A stretch of DNA of 64,000 bases from Bacillus thuringiensis (GCF_001182785.1 NZ_CP012100.1:372001-436000); one strand, 5' to 3'; counted from the stretch's first letter, positions 24,570 through 34,069 are shown. Numbers and translations: made by a program. The notes: generated from the letters alone by a model not told the origin.

Positions 24570-25727
24570 ATGGTAGAGTTTATTCCTTTTTATCGACCGG
24601 AAATCAATGATGAAGATATAGAGAGGGTAGTTTCTGCCCTTAAATCTGGATGGCTTTCAAAGGGGCCAAAAGTGATAGAGTTTGAAGAGAATTTAAAAGA
24701 ATATCTGAATACTGAACATGTAGTAAGTTGTAATTCAGGGACTGCCGCATTACATTTAGCATTACTGTCTCTGGGAGTTGGATTAGAAGACGAAGTAATA
24801 GTTCCAAGTTTTACTTTTTGTTCAAGTGTAAACGTTATTATGCATGTAGGTGCAAAACCTGTATTTGTAGACATAGATGAAGAAGATTTATGTCTTGATC
24901 TTCAAGATGTTAAAAGAAAAATCACTAAAAAAACGAAAGCAATTATTGCAGTTCACTTTGCTGGATACCCGGCTAAATTAAAAGAACTTCAAAAATTATG
25001 TAAAGAATACGGATTGTTTTTGATAGAGGATGCAGCGCATGCATTAGGAACAAAATATGATAATACTTTAATTGGTACACATGGAGATGTCATTTGTTTT
25101 AGTTTTTATGCAACAAAAAATATAACAACAGGTGAAGGCGGAGCGTTAGTCACTAAAAATGAATCGATTGCCGAAAAAGCTAGATTATATGGTTGGCATG
25201 GAATCACGAAAAATGCATGGAATCGTTATGGTGAAGAAGGAAGCTGGCGTTATGATGTTCTATTACCTGGGTTTAAATATAACATGATGGATCTACAAGC
25301 TAGTTTGGGTATTAGTCAGTTAAAAAGAGCTGATGAAATGATTGAAAAACGCAAGAGAATAGCTGAAAGGTACCAAGAGGAATTAAAGGAGGTTCAAGAG
25401 TATATAACGTTACCTAATTATACTAACGATCCAAGTGTAAAACACGCATGGCATTTATTTGTTATAAAAATTAATTCTAATTCCCCTGTTAGTAGAGATC
25501 AGGTAATTCAGGAAATGAAAAAGAGAAATATTGGACTTAGTGTTCACTTTATTCCTGTTCATATGCATCCGTATTATGAAGAGAGATTTAACGTATATTT
25601 ACCTAAAACGGAAGAAATATTTAATCAAATTATTTCATTACCTCTGTACAGTGCTCTTACAGACAATGAAGTTGAACATATTATAACGTCTTTAAAAAGT
25701 CTATATCAATTAAAAATAGGGAGGTAA
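24570..25727 (+). CDS. PLP-dependent sugar aminotransferase (DegT/DnrJ/EryC1)
   Basis: 385 residues, 8 bases after the dehydrogenase, RBS AGGTGAT. Family marks: CNSGTAALHLALLSLGVG near the N-terminus, DEVIVPSFTF, IEDAAHALG with the PLP-contacting aspartate, and the PLP lysine in FYATKNITTGEGG (about 183). It transfers an amino group from glutamate to a keto-sugar nucleotide. With the dehydrogenase and the SDR it would form a 3-amino (WbpE-like) or 4-amino sugar acid. It appears complete. Confidence 0.9.
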   Translation: MVEFIPFYRPEINDEDIERVVSALKSGWLSKGPKVIEFEENLKEYLNTEHVVSCNSGTAALHLALLSLGVGLEDEVIVPSFTFCSSVNVIMHVGAKPVFVDIDEEDLCLDLQDVKRKITKKTKAIIAVHFAGYPAKLKELQKLCKEYGLFLIEDAAHALGTKYDNTLIGTHGDVICFSFYATKNITTGEGGALVTKNESIAEKARLYGWHGITKNAWNRYGEEGSWRYDVLLPGFKYNMMDLQASLGISQLKRADEMIEKRKRIAERYQEELKEVQEYITLPNYTNDPSVKHAWHLFVIKINSNSPVSRDQVIQEMKKRNIGLSVHFIPVHMHPYYEERFNVYLPKTEEIFNQIISLPLYSALTDNEVEHIITSLKSLYQLKIGR

Positions 25728-25733
25728 ATATTT

Positions 25734-26657
25734 ATGAAAATCGGGGTTATTGGTGGCAGCGGATTTATTGGTAAGCATGTTACAAAGGAGTTATTAGCAA
25801 GGGGGTATGAAGTAGTTATATTTGATAAATTTAAACCTAGTATTGATGTTCCTTTTAAGGAAATTGATATTTTAGATATTGCAACATTAAGAGAAAATCT
25901 TATTAATGTCGATGGGGTAATCCATTTAGCTGCATTAGTGGGTGTTGATAATTGCCGTTTAAATGAAGAAGATGTAGTGAGGGTGAACTTTGAAGGCACG
26001 AAAAATATTGTACAGATTTGTAACGAAAATGGTATAGGAAAATTATTGTTTTCTTCCAGTTCAGAGGTATATGGGGATGGCGTGAGTGTTCCGTTTAAAG
26101 AAAATGATATTAAAATTCCAAAATCAGCTTATGGAAAAGCTAAATTAATGTCCGAAGACTATTTGAAAGAATATGCTAGTGATAGTTTGAAAGTCAGAGT
26201 GGTACGTTATTTTAATGTATACGGTTCACAACAAAATGATAACTTTGTAATTTCTAAGTTTTTAAAACAAGCTCATAGTGGTGAAGATATTACTATTTAT
26301 GGAGATGGACAGCAAATTAGATGTTTTAGTTATATAAGTGATATTGTTAACGGAACTATACTAGCCTTTGAATATGAAGGAGAGAAATTTGCAGATTTTA
26401 ATGTTGGCAATAACAAACCTATATCTATGGAAGAACTAGCAATAAAAATTAATGAATTAATGGGAAATAAAAGTAAAATTAAATTTCTTGATTTAGGTGA
26501 AGAGGGAGTCAGAAATTCTAGCATTGAAATCTTTAGAAGAATCCCTTCAATAGAGAAAGCTAAATTATTTTTAAACTATCAACCAATTATTTCATTAGAT
26601 AAAGGACTAGAGCTAATAATAGGGGAGAAGTATGGAAACACAGTATCTATATCCTAA
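25734..26657 (+). CDS. NAD-dependent epimerase/dehydratase (extended SDR)
   Basis: 307 residues. Nucleotide motif GVIGGSGFIGKHV at the start, SSSSEVYGDG, and the catalytic Tyr-Lys pair in SAYGKAKL (about 139-143). The segment RYFNVYGSQQNDNFVISKF and the DGQQIRCFSYISDIV region are typical of sugar-nucleotide epimerases and 4,6-dehydratases. It acts on an NDP-sugar, giving a 4-epimer or a 4-keto intermediate for an aminotransferase. Its last 26 bases overlap the next gene, showing tight coupling. Confidence 0.88.
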   Translation: MKIGVIGGSGFIGKHVTKELLARGYEVVIFDKFKPSIDVPFKEIDILDIATLRENLINVDGVIHLAALVGVDNCRLNEEDVVRVNFEGTKNIVQICNENGIGKLLFSSSSEVYGDGVSVPFKENDIKIPKSAYGKAKLMSEDYLKEYASDSLKVRVVRYFNVYGSQQNDNFVISKFLKQAHSGEDITIYGDGQQIRCFSYISDIVNGTILAFEYEGEKFADFNVGNNKPISMEELAIKINELMGNKSKIKFLDLGEEGVRNSSIEIFRRIPSIEKAKLFLNYQPIISLDKGLELIIGEKYGNTVSIS

Positions 26658-27873
26658 GAATCCAAAGAAAATTAAGTATCCCATATATTCTTCTATTTTG
26701 AGTATATCTGATCATGTATTTTTTTTGAAAAGTGTATATAGACCTAATGATTCTAAACTTAAAAAAAGTCTTCAAGCTCTTTATCCGGATGCAGAAATTG
26801 TATTAACTAATAGCGGTACATCTGCATTAGTGGTTGGTTTAAAGTACTTAAAAGTAGCAAAGGGAGATGAAGTGATTCTATCAAACTTTAATTGTCCTAA
26901 TGTGATAGAAGCAATATTAACGGTGGGAGCAAAACCTGTATTAATTGATTTAAACACTAATCATTCAATTTCTCTTAATAAAATAAAAAAACATTTGAAT
27001 GCTAATACAAAGGCAATTATTCTTACGCACTTGTATGGATGTCATGATGATTTAGAAATTATTGACTGGGCTAGAGAAAATAATATTTATATCATCGATG
27101 ATGCTGCACAAGCAATGTTTTCTTATCAAAATGGAAAGCCAGTTGGTAGTTTAGGCGACATTGGTATTTTAAGTTTTGGGGGAACGAAACCAATCCCAAG
27201 TATTGGGGGAGGAGCGTTACTTCTTAATCGTACAATAAGTGAATTGTGTGACATGGATGAAGAAAAGAAGGAAGAAGTGATTTTAGATTATAAGAATCAT
27301 TTAAAAACACAATTAGGTATAAGAATAAAAAAGAGTAGAGTACTGAGCTTATTTACTAATTATTGGAGGAAATTAGAGATTCTGCCCTCCTATAATAATA
27401 GTAAATTAGATTCTTTACCGGAGAAAACGGAAGTTATAAACCCAAAAAGAATGTCTATAGTACGTTCATTGTTAATTGATAAACACCTACAGAAAACAAA
27501 GAAGATTTTAGAAATGAATATATGTAACGCTAGTCTGTGTTATACAATGCTGCAGGAAATTGAAGAAAAGTATGGCGTTAAGATTATATTTTCAACTCAG
27601 AACGTTTATTTGAACTATTTTACCATTATATTCAAAGAACCATCTGATAGGTATGAGTGTTCTGCACATTTAGCGGAAAAAGGTATACAAACTTGTTGGA
27701 ACTATTTACCTCTGAGTGAAATCCCTATTTTTTCGAAGTACGCAACCAAGTCAGAAAATATAGATTTTTTATGGCCAAGGGTATTATCAATACCTTTTAA
27801 ATATCCTTTAGTAGACAAGGACCTTAAGTATATATGTAGTCAAATTCTAAAATATTTAGAGAATAAGAATTAA
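26632..27873 (+). CDS. Second DegT/DnrJ/EryC1-type aminotransferase
   Basis: 413 residues, RBS GGGGAG inside the SDR gene. It shows LTNSGTSALVVGLKYL, GDEVILSNFNCPNVI, IIDDAAQAMF and the PLP lysine in SFGGTKPIPSIGGGALL (about 186). It is only distantly like the first aminotransferase in the operon and has a longer, divergent C-terminal half (about 230-330, basic and Leu-rich). Two PLP aminotransferases in one pathway point to a diamino sugar, or to one acting on a side chain. This member resembles those of antibiotic and O-antigen clusters. Confidence 0.85.
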   Translation: METQYLYPKNPKKIKYPIYSSILSISDHVFFLKSVYRPNDSKLKKSLQALYPDAEIVLTNSGTSALVVGLKYLKVAKGDEVILSNFNCPNVIEAILTVGAKPVLIDLNTNHSISLNKIKKHLNANTKAIILTHLYGCHDDLEIIDWARENNIYIIDDAAQAMFSYQNGKPVGSLGDIGILSFGGTKPIPSIGGGALLLNRTISELCDMDEEKKEEVILDYKNHLKTQLGIRIKKSRVLSLFTNYWRKLEILPSYNNSKLDSLPEKTEVINPKRMSIVRSLLIDKHLQKTKKILEMNICNASLCYTMLQEIEEKYGVKIIFSTQNVYLNYFTIIFKEPSDRYECSAHLAEKGIQTCWNYLPLSEIPIFSKYATKSENIDFLWPRVLSIPFKYPLVDKDLKYICSQILKYLENKN

Positions 27874-27884
27874 AAGGTGATTAT

Positions 27885-28766
27885 ATGGAAATCGAAATAT
27901 GTACTGACGCCCAATACTGGGATACTTGTATGGAAGAATATAATGGTTCTGTATTTCATAGTTTCGAATGGGGAAAGTTAATGGAATTATTACCTGGTGT
28001 TCAATTTTTCCCAGTACTAATAGAAACACGAGATACAGTAGTTTTATCTCCTATGTATGTACAAGATGGTAGGCTATTGGGAAGTTTAATTGGTTATGGT
28101 GGCCCAATAATAATCGGCCAAGATAAATTAGATTTTTCAGTTTATGAATCCATAATAAATAAGAAGTTTGAAAATAAAATTCAAAAGCTTTTATTACCTA
28201 TAACGATAAATCCTTTTCAAAGTTATAGTAAGGAAAAGTGGGATTATAAAGAAACTTATATGTTAGATCTACCAAATAAGTTTGAGGATTTATGGACATC
28301 GTGTTCTGGGAAAGCTAGGACAAGTGTTAGGTATGCACGTAAACAGAATGTTGAAATTCGTCCTATAACTGTAGCGGAATTAGATGAGTTTTACCAATTA
28401 TATCAAGAACATAATAACAGTATAGGAGCGAGTTATTCATTTAGTAGAGAGTTTTTTTATCATTTAGTTCTTAATTTACAAGAAAAAATCCTTTTCTTAG
28501 GGGCATTCTTAGAAGAAGAACTAATTAGTTCCAGCATTTTTATAATGGATAAACAGGTTTTATATTATTGGATTAATATTAATAATACCAAAGGGAAAAA
28601 TTCGCAATCCTCATATTTACTACTAAATGATGCGTTTGAATTAGCAATTCATAATCAATTAAAGTATGCGGATTTAGGATATTCACATAATAAAGGGATT
28701 GCTAGACCTAAGATATACTGGGGGGCAACTTTGAAAAAATGTTTTTGTTTAAAAGAGAGGATTTAA
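27885..28766 (+). CDS. FemAB/GNAT-like aminoacyl or acyl transferase
   Basis: 293 residues. N-terminal YNGSVFHSFEWGKLMELLPG and the later CSGKARTSVRYARKQNVEIR and YSFSREFFYHLVLNLQ segments have the pattern of the Fem/methicillin-resistance and GNAT (BioF2-like) group. FemAB proteins join an amino acid from aminoacyl-tRNA to an amine; other members use acyl-CoA. In this operon the natural acceptor would be the amino group set by the DegT enzymes. The donor is not shown by the sequence. Confidence 0.72.
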   Translation: MEIEICTDAQYWDTCMEEYNGSVFHSFEWGKLMELLPGVQFFPVLIETRDTVVLSPMYVQDGRLLGSLIGYGGPIIIGQDKLDFSVYESIINKKFENKIQKLLLPITINPFQSYSKEKWDYKETYMLDLPNKFEDLWTSCSGKARTSVRYARKQNVEIRPITVAELDEFYQLYQEHNNSIGASYSFSREFFYHLVLNLQEKILFLGAFLEEELISSSIFIMDKQVLYYWININNTKGKNSQSSYLLLNDAFELAIHNQLKYADLGYSHNKGIARPKIYWGATLKKCFCLKERI

Positions 28767-28769
28767 ACT

Positions 28770-29459
28770 ATGATTATTAGTGGCCACCAACCAAGCTATT
28801 TACCTTGGTATGGTTTTTTTGAAAAAATTCATAAATCAGATGTGTTTGTATTTCATGATATAGCACAATTTGAAAAAAAAGGTTTTTTAAACAGGAACCG
28901 TATTAAAACTTCACAAGGAGCGTCTTGGCTAACGGTTCCAATACAAATGAAGAATTATAAAGAAATTCCATTTAATAAGTTAAAGATAGACAAGACTCAA
29001 GACTGGGAACGGAAGCATTGGAAAACGATAAGAATTAATTATTCTAATGCACCTTATTTTAATGTATATAAGGATTATTTAGAAAGTTTTTATTCAGAAG
29101 ATTGGCTTAATTTAAATGAGATGAATATGAATTTTATTCATTTTATTATCCGTGAATTAAACATTAATACGGAGCTATATTATGTATCAGACCTAGAAGG
29201 AATTACAGGTAAGAAAAGTGATTTTGTATTAGAGTTGTGTCAGAAATTTAATGCCAGTACTTATTATTCTGGAAGTTTAGGGCAAGATTATTTAGATGAA
29301 AATGATTTTGAGAATGAGAATATAGAAATTATCTACCAAAGAATAAGGGATTATTCCTACAAGCAATTATTTGGAGAATTTATACCACATTTATCTATTT
29401 TAGATATTTTACTAAATTGTGGGCCAAAGGAAACAGAAAAAATAATTAAAGGAGTCTAA
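28770..29459 (+). CDS. WbqC-family protein
   Basis: 229 residues, starting 3 bases after the preceding stop. The opening SGHQPSYLPWYGFFEKIHKS, then DVFVFHDIAQFEKKGFLNRN and RIKTSQGASWLTVPIQ are the marks of the WbqC family (PF08889). These proteins occur in O-antigen and natural-product sugar clusters; their chemistry is not established to my knowledge. The conserved H and Q at the N-terminus and the D in FHDIAQF probably form the active site. Its presence supports a modified amino-sugar product. Confidence 0.85.
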   Translation: MIISGHQPSYLPWYGFFEKIHKSDVFVFHDIAQFEKKGFLNRNRIKTSQGASWLTVPIQMKNYKEIPFNKLKIDKTQDWERKHWKTIRINYSNAPYFNVYKDYLESFYSEDWLNLNEMNMNFIHFIIRELNINTELYYVSDLEGITGKKSDFVLELCQKFNASTYYSGSLGQDYLDENDFENENIEIIYQRIRDYSYKQLFGEFIPHLSILDILLNCGPKETEKIIKGV

Positions 29460-29465
29460 AATTTT

Positions 29466-30143
29466 ATGAATGTACTTGTATTTGCTGCTCATCCGGATGA
29501 TGAAATAATTGGTGTTGGTGGAACAATAGCGAAACATGTGAAACAGGGTGATGATGTACATGTTGTAATACTTGCAGAGGGAAAATCTTCTAGAGCTAAA
29601 GAATATAAAGAGCTAGATTTAGAGGTTAAGAACTTATCTTATAAAGAAACAGAGGGGGCATGTACTACGCTTGGTGTAAAGAGTTTTGCAAGACTAGATT
29701 TCCCTGATAATCGTCTTGATACATTACCTTTACTTGATGTAGTGAAAGAGATTGAAAATCACATTGAAAAAATAAATCCTACAATTATTTATACTCAATA
29801 TGGTGGAGATATAAATATTGATCATACTGTTGTTTACAGAGCAGTAATGACAGCGACACGCCCTCTGCCAGATACTAATATCAAATGGGTATTTGCATAT
29901 GAAACTTTATCTTCTACAGAGTGGAATTATAATGAAAAAGATAAGTTTCTTCCTAATTATTTTGTGAATATTGAAGATCATTTGGATGAGAAATTAAGTG
30001 CGATGAGACATTATGAATCTGAGTTAAGGGAATTTCCTCATCCACGCTCTATAGAAGCAATGAGACATAACGCAATGGTATGGGGTGCCAAATCTGGATA
30101 CCAGGCGGCTGAGGCATTTATGTTAGTAAGGGGGACATGGTAG
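29466..30143 (+). CDS. PIG-L/LmbE-type N-deacetylase
   Basis: 225 residues. The zinc motif AAHPDDEIIGVGGTI stands at residues 7-21 (H9, D11, D12), and the third ligand is the histidine of NIDHTVVYRAVMTATR (about 121). These hydrolases remove the N-acetyl group from N-acetylglucosaminyl compounds (GPI, mycothiol and bacillithiol pathways, several antibiotics). Here it could free the 2-amino group of the sugar for the amino-acid ligation step. Intact. Confidence 0.9.
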   Translation: MNVLVFAAHPDDEIIGVGGTIAKHVKQGDDVHVVILAEGKSSRAKEYKELDLEVKNLSYKETEGACTTLGVKSFARLDFPDNRLDTLPLLDVVKEIENHIEKINPTIIYTQYGGDINIDHTVVYRAVMTATRPLPDTNIKWVFAYETLSSTEWNYNEKDKFLPNYFVNIEDHLDEKLSAMRHYESELREFPHPRSIEAMRHNAMVWGAKSGYQAAEAFMLVRGTW

Positions 30144-30154
30144 GTGAAGAGAAT

Positions 30155-31090
30155 ATGTTAATACCACAGGTCCCGTTCTTTGGTTTAGATAGTAAACAGA
30201 TTGACTTAAAATGGGTTGAAAAAGGCTATGGATTAGAAGCAAATATTTTTGATGGAAAATCTTTATTTGATAACTCATATACAAAAAGGTTTTCAGAGGT
30301 CCTTTCTTTTGTTCAAACCCTTAATCCATCCTTGTTAACGCTGCATTTTCCTACTGATAATGCAGACTATCTCAATGATGAATTTATTAAAAAGCAACTA
30401 TATGAATTTATTGACCTTGCTATAAAGTATAATGCATCAGGTATAACAGTGCATGCTAATCAATTTATGAATGTCGCGGAATTTCAAAACTATAATCTTC
30501 TTGATAATAGAAAAAGGATTATAGAGTTCTTTAACATGCTAGATGAAGAAATAAAAGGAACTGATATATGGATTGGCGTTGAAAACCTACCCATTATTGG
30601 AAACTTGGGCGATGATTTTGATCCTATATTTATATATCCCGAAGATTTTACTGATTTGGTTAATTTGGAGTTATCTAACGTTGGAATAACATGGGATATA
30701 TGTCATTGGTCTATAACCTATCTTACGCGTTTAGGTATTTCTAAATTATTAAGGCAAGAGGAAATTGAATATAAGGATTTTCATAAGTATTTAAGCTTAA
30801 TCGAACATATTAAACATTTTCATTTTAGTTCTTTTAAACATTTAACGATTCCTTATAGTGAGGTGCGTTGCTTTGAGGGAGAGAATCCGGTTAATGGATC
30901 TATTAATGAAAGTTTATTATATGAAACTTTATTAAAAGTGAAGAACCTTACTTTGGATAAAAACATAGGAATTGTATTTGAGGTTCAGGAAACGGATTAT
31001 ACGAATAGACAGAGGTCATGGGAGACTCTTAATTGGTTTCAAAAGAATATTGTTGGTATGCAAACAAAAATGAATTTTTTGGAGATATAA
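30155..31090 (+). CDS. Sugar phosphate isomerase/epimerase-like TIM barrel (AP endonuclease 2 fold)
   Basis: 311 residues. The ATG at 30155 follows AGGTGA at a good distance; an earlier in-frame ATG overlaps the PIG-L gene. The frame shows the xylose-isomerase-like TIM-barrel pattern: LTLHFPTDNADYL, SGITVHANQFMNV, WIGVENLPIIG (metal-binding Glu), VGITWDICHWSI (Asp and His) and HIKHFHFSS, with a last Glu in IVFEVQE. Isomerases of this fold interconvert keto and aldo sugars or epimerise. The substrate is unknown. It is the last gene of the close-packed operon. Confidence 0.78.
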   Translation: MLIPQVPFFGLDSKQIDLKWVEKGYGLEANIFDGKSLFDNSYTKRFSEVLSFVQTLNPSLLTLHFPTDNADYLNDEFIKKQLYEFIDLAIKYNASGITVHANQFMNVAEFQNYNLLDNRKRIIEFFNMLDEEIKGTDIWIGVENLPIIGNLGDDFDPIFIYPEDFTDLVNLELSNVGITWDICHWSITYLTRLGISKLLRQEEIEYKDFHKYLSLIEHIKHFHFSSFKHLTIPYSEVRCFEGENPVNGSINESLLYETLLKVKNLTLDKNIGIVFEVQETDYTNRQRSWETLNWFQKNIVGMQTKMNFLEI

Positions 31091-31222
31091 AAAGCAATAT
31101 CGGTTTATTTATTTTTACATGCAATTTGAGTTAGAGATTATTTTAATGAACCTTTTCTTCTAAGTAAGTGTGTTAGGAGGGAAGGTTTTACTATTAATCT
31201 TTTTTAATTATAGGGAGGACAA

Positions 31223-32596
31223 ATGAAGAAACTAATTCTGACAAAGAAGTTTATTGTAACTTTTGGGGTTTTATTGCTTTTCCTTTTTAGTAATTTATCT
31301 GGAAAAGCAATACCAGTACACGCTATGACTAAGAACGATCAGCGTTCTCTCATGGCAGATAAGGTTCGTGCTAGTCGAGCTATTGAACATATACGTTTTC
31401 TGTCTGAGAAAATTGGTCCACGTCCAAGTGGGACTAAGGAAGAACATAAAGCAGCTACATACATTGGAGACACATTGAAAAAATTAGGGTATGAAGTGGA
31501 GTATCAGGCATTTCCTGTACCAGATCAATATATTGGGAGTATCTCTTTTAGTATGTATGGAGAAAAAGACTGGCAAGTTGGGGCAGCATCTAATGCATCT
31601 ATACCTAAAGATCCTGTCGTGGGGCAGGTAGTTTCTATAGGAAAAGAGAATGATATTAAAAATTCACCTGAGCCAATTCATGGGAAAATAGTATTATTGG
31701 AACAAGCTGATACGTCTGAGAAATATAATGAACAAGTTGAGTATGCAGCGGAAAAAGGAGCAAAAGCCGTATTGTTATATAGTACGATTGGGGATAGAGG
31801 CAACTATGGAGAAGCCTTTAACCCAGTTCTAAAAAAGAAACAATCAATACCTGTATTTGGGCTTGCTTATAATCAGGGAATTAGAATGAAAGACAAGATA
31901 GTGCATAATAAAAATATAGTTAGTTTAAAGGCAAAACACGAAATGAATTTGAGTTCATTAAATGTTATTGCGAAAAAAAAGCCCAAATACAAGACAGACA
32001 ATGAGGATGTAGCAATAATGAGTGCTCATTATGATAGTGTTATCGGAGCACCTGGAGCAAATGACAATGCTTCTGGCGTAGGACTTTTATTAGAGTTAGC
32101 ATACAATTTTAAAGATATAGAGACTAATAAAGAAATTCAATTCATAGCCTTTGGAGCAGAAGAAAATGAATCTTTAGGTGCTTACCATTATGTTAATCAG
32201 TTATCTACAACAGATAAGAAACATATTCTAGGGGTTTTTAATGCAGATATGATAGCGACAAGTTACCAGCAGGCTAAGGACTTATATGCAATGACACTAG
32301 ATGGTTCTCAAAATGAAGTAACAAATACTGCGGTAGCCACTAGTAAAGCATTAGGGAAATCGGTTGTATTAACTGGAAAGTTTGATTCTAGTGATCATGT
32401 ACCATTTTACGAAGCTGGAATTTCCTCGGCACTATTTATCTGGATGGATGTAGAGAGTTGGAATCCCCTTGTTTATCATGTTGAAAAGGTATTCCATACA
32501 CCTCAAGATACCGTCTTAGAAAATATTTCTCCTCAACGTATGCAGGAGGCACTAGAAATTATAGGGACAAGTTTGTATTACTTTATCAAAAGATAG
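31223..32596 (+). CDS. Secreted M28-family aminopeptidase with PA-like insert
   Basis: 457 residues, RBS GGGAGG. A Sec signal peptide (about 1-33, ending IPVHA) exports the enzyme. The M28 di-zinc set is complete: H in MSAHYDSVIGAPG, D in GANDNASGVG, the Glu pair in FGAEENESLGA, D in GVFNADMIA and the last H in VEKVFHTPQD. A protease-associated-like region (about 110-235) is inserted. It cleaves N-terminal residues from peptides outside the cell. It follows the amino-sugar operon by 130 bases and precedes an exporter, which suggests it may process the exported product or protect against it. Confidence 0.9.
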   Translation: MKKLILTKKFIVTFGVLLLFLFSNLSGKAIPVHAMTKNDQRSLMADKVRASRAIEHIRFLSEKIGPRPSGTKEEHKAATYIGDTLKKLGYEVEYQAFPVPDQYIGSISFSMYGEKDWQVGAASNASIPKDPVVGQVVSIGKENDIKNSPEPIHGKIVLLEQADTSEKYNEQVEYAAEKGAKAVLLYSTIGDRGNYGEAFNPVLKKKQSIPVFGLAYNQGIRMKDKIVHNKNIVSLKAKHEMNLSSLNVIAKKKPKYKTDNEDVAIMSAHYDSVIGAPGANDNASGVGLLLELAYNFKDIETNKEIQFIAFGAEENESLGAYHYVNQLSTTDKKHILGVFNADMIATSYQQAKDLYAMTLDGSQNEVTNTAVATSKALGKSVVLTGKFDSSDHVPFYEAGISSALFIWMDVESWNPLVYHVEKVFHTPQDTVLENISPQRMQEALEIIGTSLYYFIKR

Positions 32597-32704
32597 GTTT
32601 TTTCGGAGGTTTTAGCATAGCTAGCTAAATTTAGATTTTAATAATAATATAGTAAAACTTTTGTTGGGATAAAAATATACTTTGAGCATAGGCGAGGTAA
32701 CTAT

Positions 32705-33979
32705 ATGAGGAGTACATGGAAAGAATTAAGGGGGATGGACCTTAATGTCTGGATCCGCTTTATCGGGGAAGCTTTAAATGGTATTGCAATGATGATGTTA
32801 ATGCCATTTTTTGCATTATATTTGAAGGACAAAGTGGACTCTCTACTTGAGGTAGGCATAATTATAGCCTTATCTCCAATTGCGGCAAGTTTTGGTTCAT
32901 TAATTGGAGGGCATATAGCGGATACTTATGGACGGAAACCAACTATGGTACTCTCTATGGCCAGTAATGGGCTACTAATGCTTGTCTTTTTGTTTATTGA
33001 TAGTTTTATAGGGTATGCCATTTTATCAATTGGTTTAGGGCTATGTAATTCTTTCTTTGAACCAGCGGCATCTGCAATGGTTACCGATGTAACAGAACCT
33101 GAAAAAAGAACTGAGGCATATGGATTACTTAGAATGGCTCATAATATAGGAGCTGCGATAGGCCCTATCATTGGTGCAGCAGTTGTGGTTGTATCAAAAG
33201 ATGTCATATTTTTGATTACTTCTGGAACCATGCTGTTTTATACAATATTAATGTTATTGTTTCTAAAGGAAACAAAACCTAAAAATATAATGATACATGA
33301 GGAAACACATAAACAGTCAATAAGATTTACGTTAAGAGTTGTTATAAGAGATAGAATATTTCTATTCTATATAGTGACGGGAATCATTATATTTATGGGA
33401 TTCTCACAATCGGAAGGTATGTTACCACTTCATTTTAGTAATGAGGATACAATGATTTTTGGAAATAGTAATCCATTTCCATATTTAATGACTTTAAATG
33501 GCTTATTGGTTGTATGTTTTCAATTTCCAATTTCAAAGTGGTTAACTCACAAATCAATTGGTAAATCAATGCTATATGGTGCCATTCTTTTTGGCGTTGG
33601 TCTTTTAGCAATAGGATGGTTACCAAAGTGGTTTCAAGTAATAGACGCAAATGATCTAGTTATTCTAGGCTCATTATTAATAGCTTATACAATTTATACA
33701 GTAGGAGAAATGATTATGTCACCTATCCAAATGACATTTGTTGCTAATATAGCTCCAGAACATTTGAGGGGAACTTATATGGGAGCGGCTAATCTGCAAT
33801 GGATTACAGGTAATGTATTTGGACCTCTTCTAGGTGGTGTATTACTGGATCAGCTTTTAGGGCATATATTATTTACAATCTTAGGTGTAGGTTGTATTAT
33901 TTCTGGATTTGTTTACTTACTTTTAGATAGACTTATTGAGAATAGAAGTAAAGAAATACCTATAAAACAAACATCCTAA
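32705..33979 (+). CDS. Major facilitator superfamily exporter (DHA1 type)
   Basis: 424 residues, RBS GAGGT. About 12 membrane helices; the loop 2-3 motif GGHIADTYGRKPTMVLSM is the MFS motif A, and SFFEPAASAMVTDVT plus GPIIGAAVV fit the drug/H+ antiporter group. It should export a small hydrophilic or amphipathic compound. It comes 108 bases after the M28 gene and ends at a strong terminator, closing the cluster. A role as exporter of the operon's product is inferred from position. Confidence 0.88.
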   Translation: MRSTWKELRGMDLNVWIRFIGEALNGIAMMMLMPFFALYLKDKVDSLLEVGIIIALSPIAASFGSLIGGHIADTYGRKPTMVLSMASNGLLMLVFLFIDSFIGYAILSIGLGLCNSFFEPAASAMVTDVTEPEKRTEAYGLLRMAHNIGAAIGPIIGAAVVVVSKDVIFLITSGTMLFYTILMLLFLKETKPKNIMIHEETHKQSIRFTLRVVIRDRIFLFYIVTGIIIFMGFSQSEGMLPLHFSNEDTMIFGNSNPFPYLMTLNGLLVVCFQFPISKWLTHKSIGKSMLYGAILFGVGLLAIGWLPKWFQVIDANDLVILGSLLIAYTIYTVGEMIMSPIQMTFVANIAPEHLRGTYMGAANLQWITGNVFGPLLGGVLLDQLLGHILFTILGVGCIISGFVYLLLDRLIENRSKEIPIKQTS

Positions 33980-34032
33980 TTTTAACATTGTTAATGAGTT
34001 GAAAATTAAATTTTATGTTTTAAGAGTTAAAT

Positions 34033-34069
34033 AAAGTGCACGTTTATTATTAGTAAACGTGCATTTTAT
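34033..34069 (+). terminator. Terminator closing the amino-sugar/exporter cluster
   Basis: Stem AAAGTGCACGTTTA / TAAACGTGCATTTT with loop TTATTAG. Confidence 0.85.
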
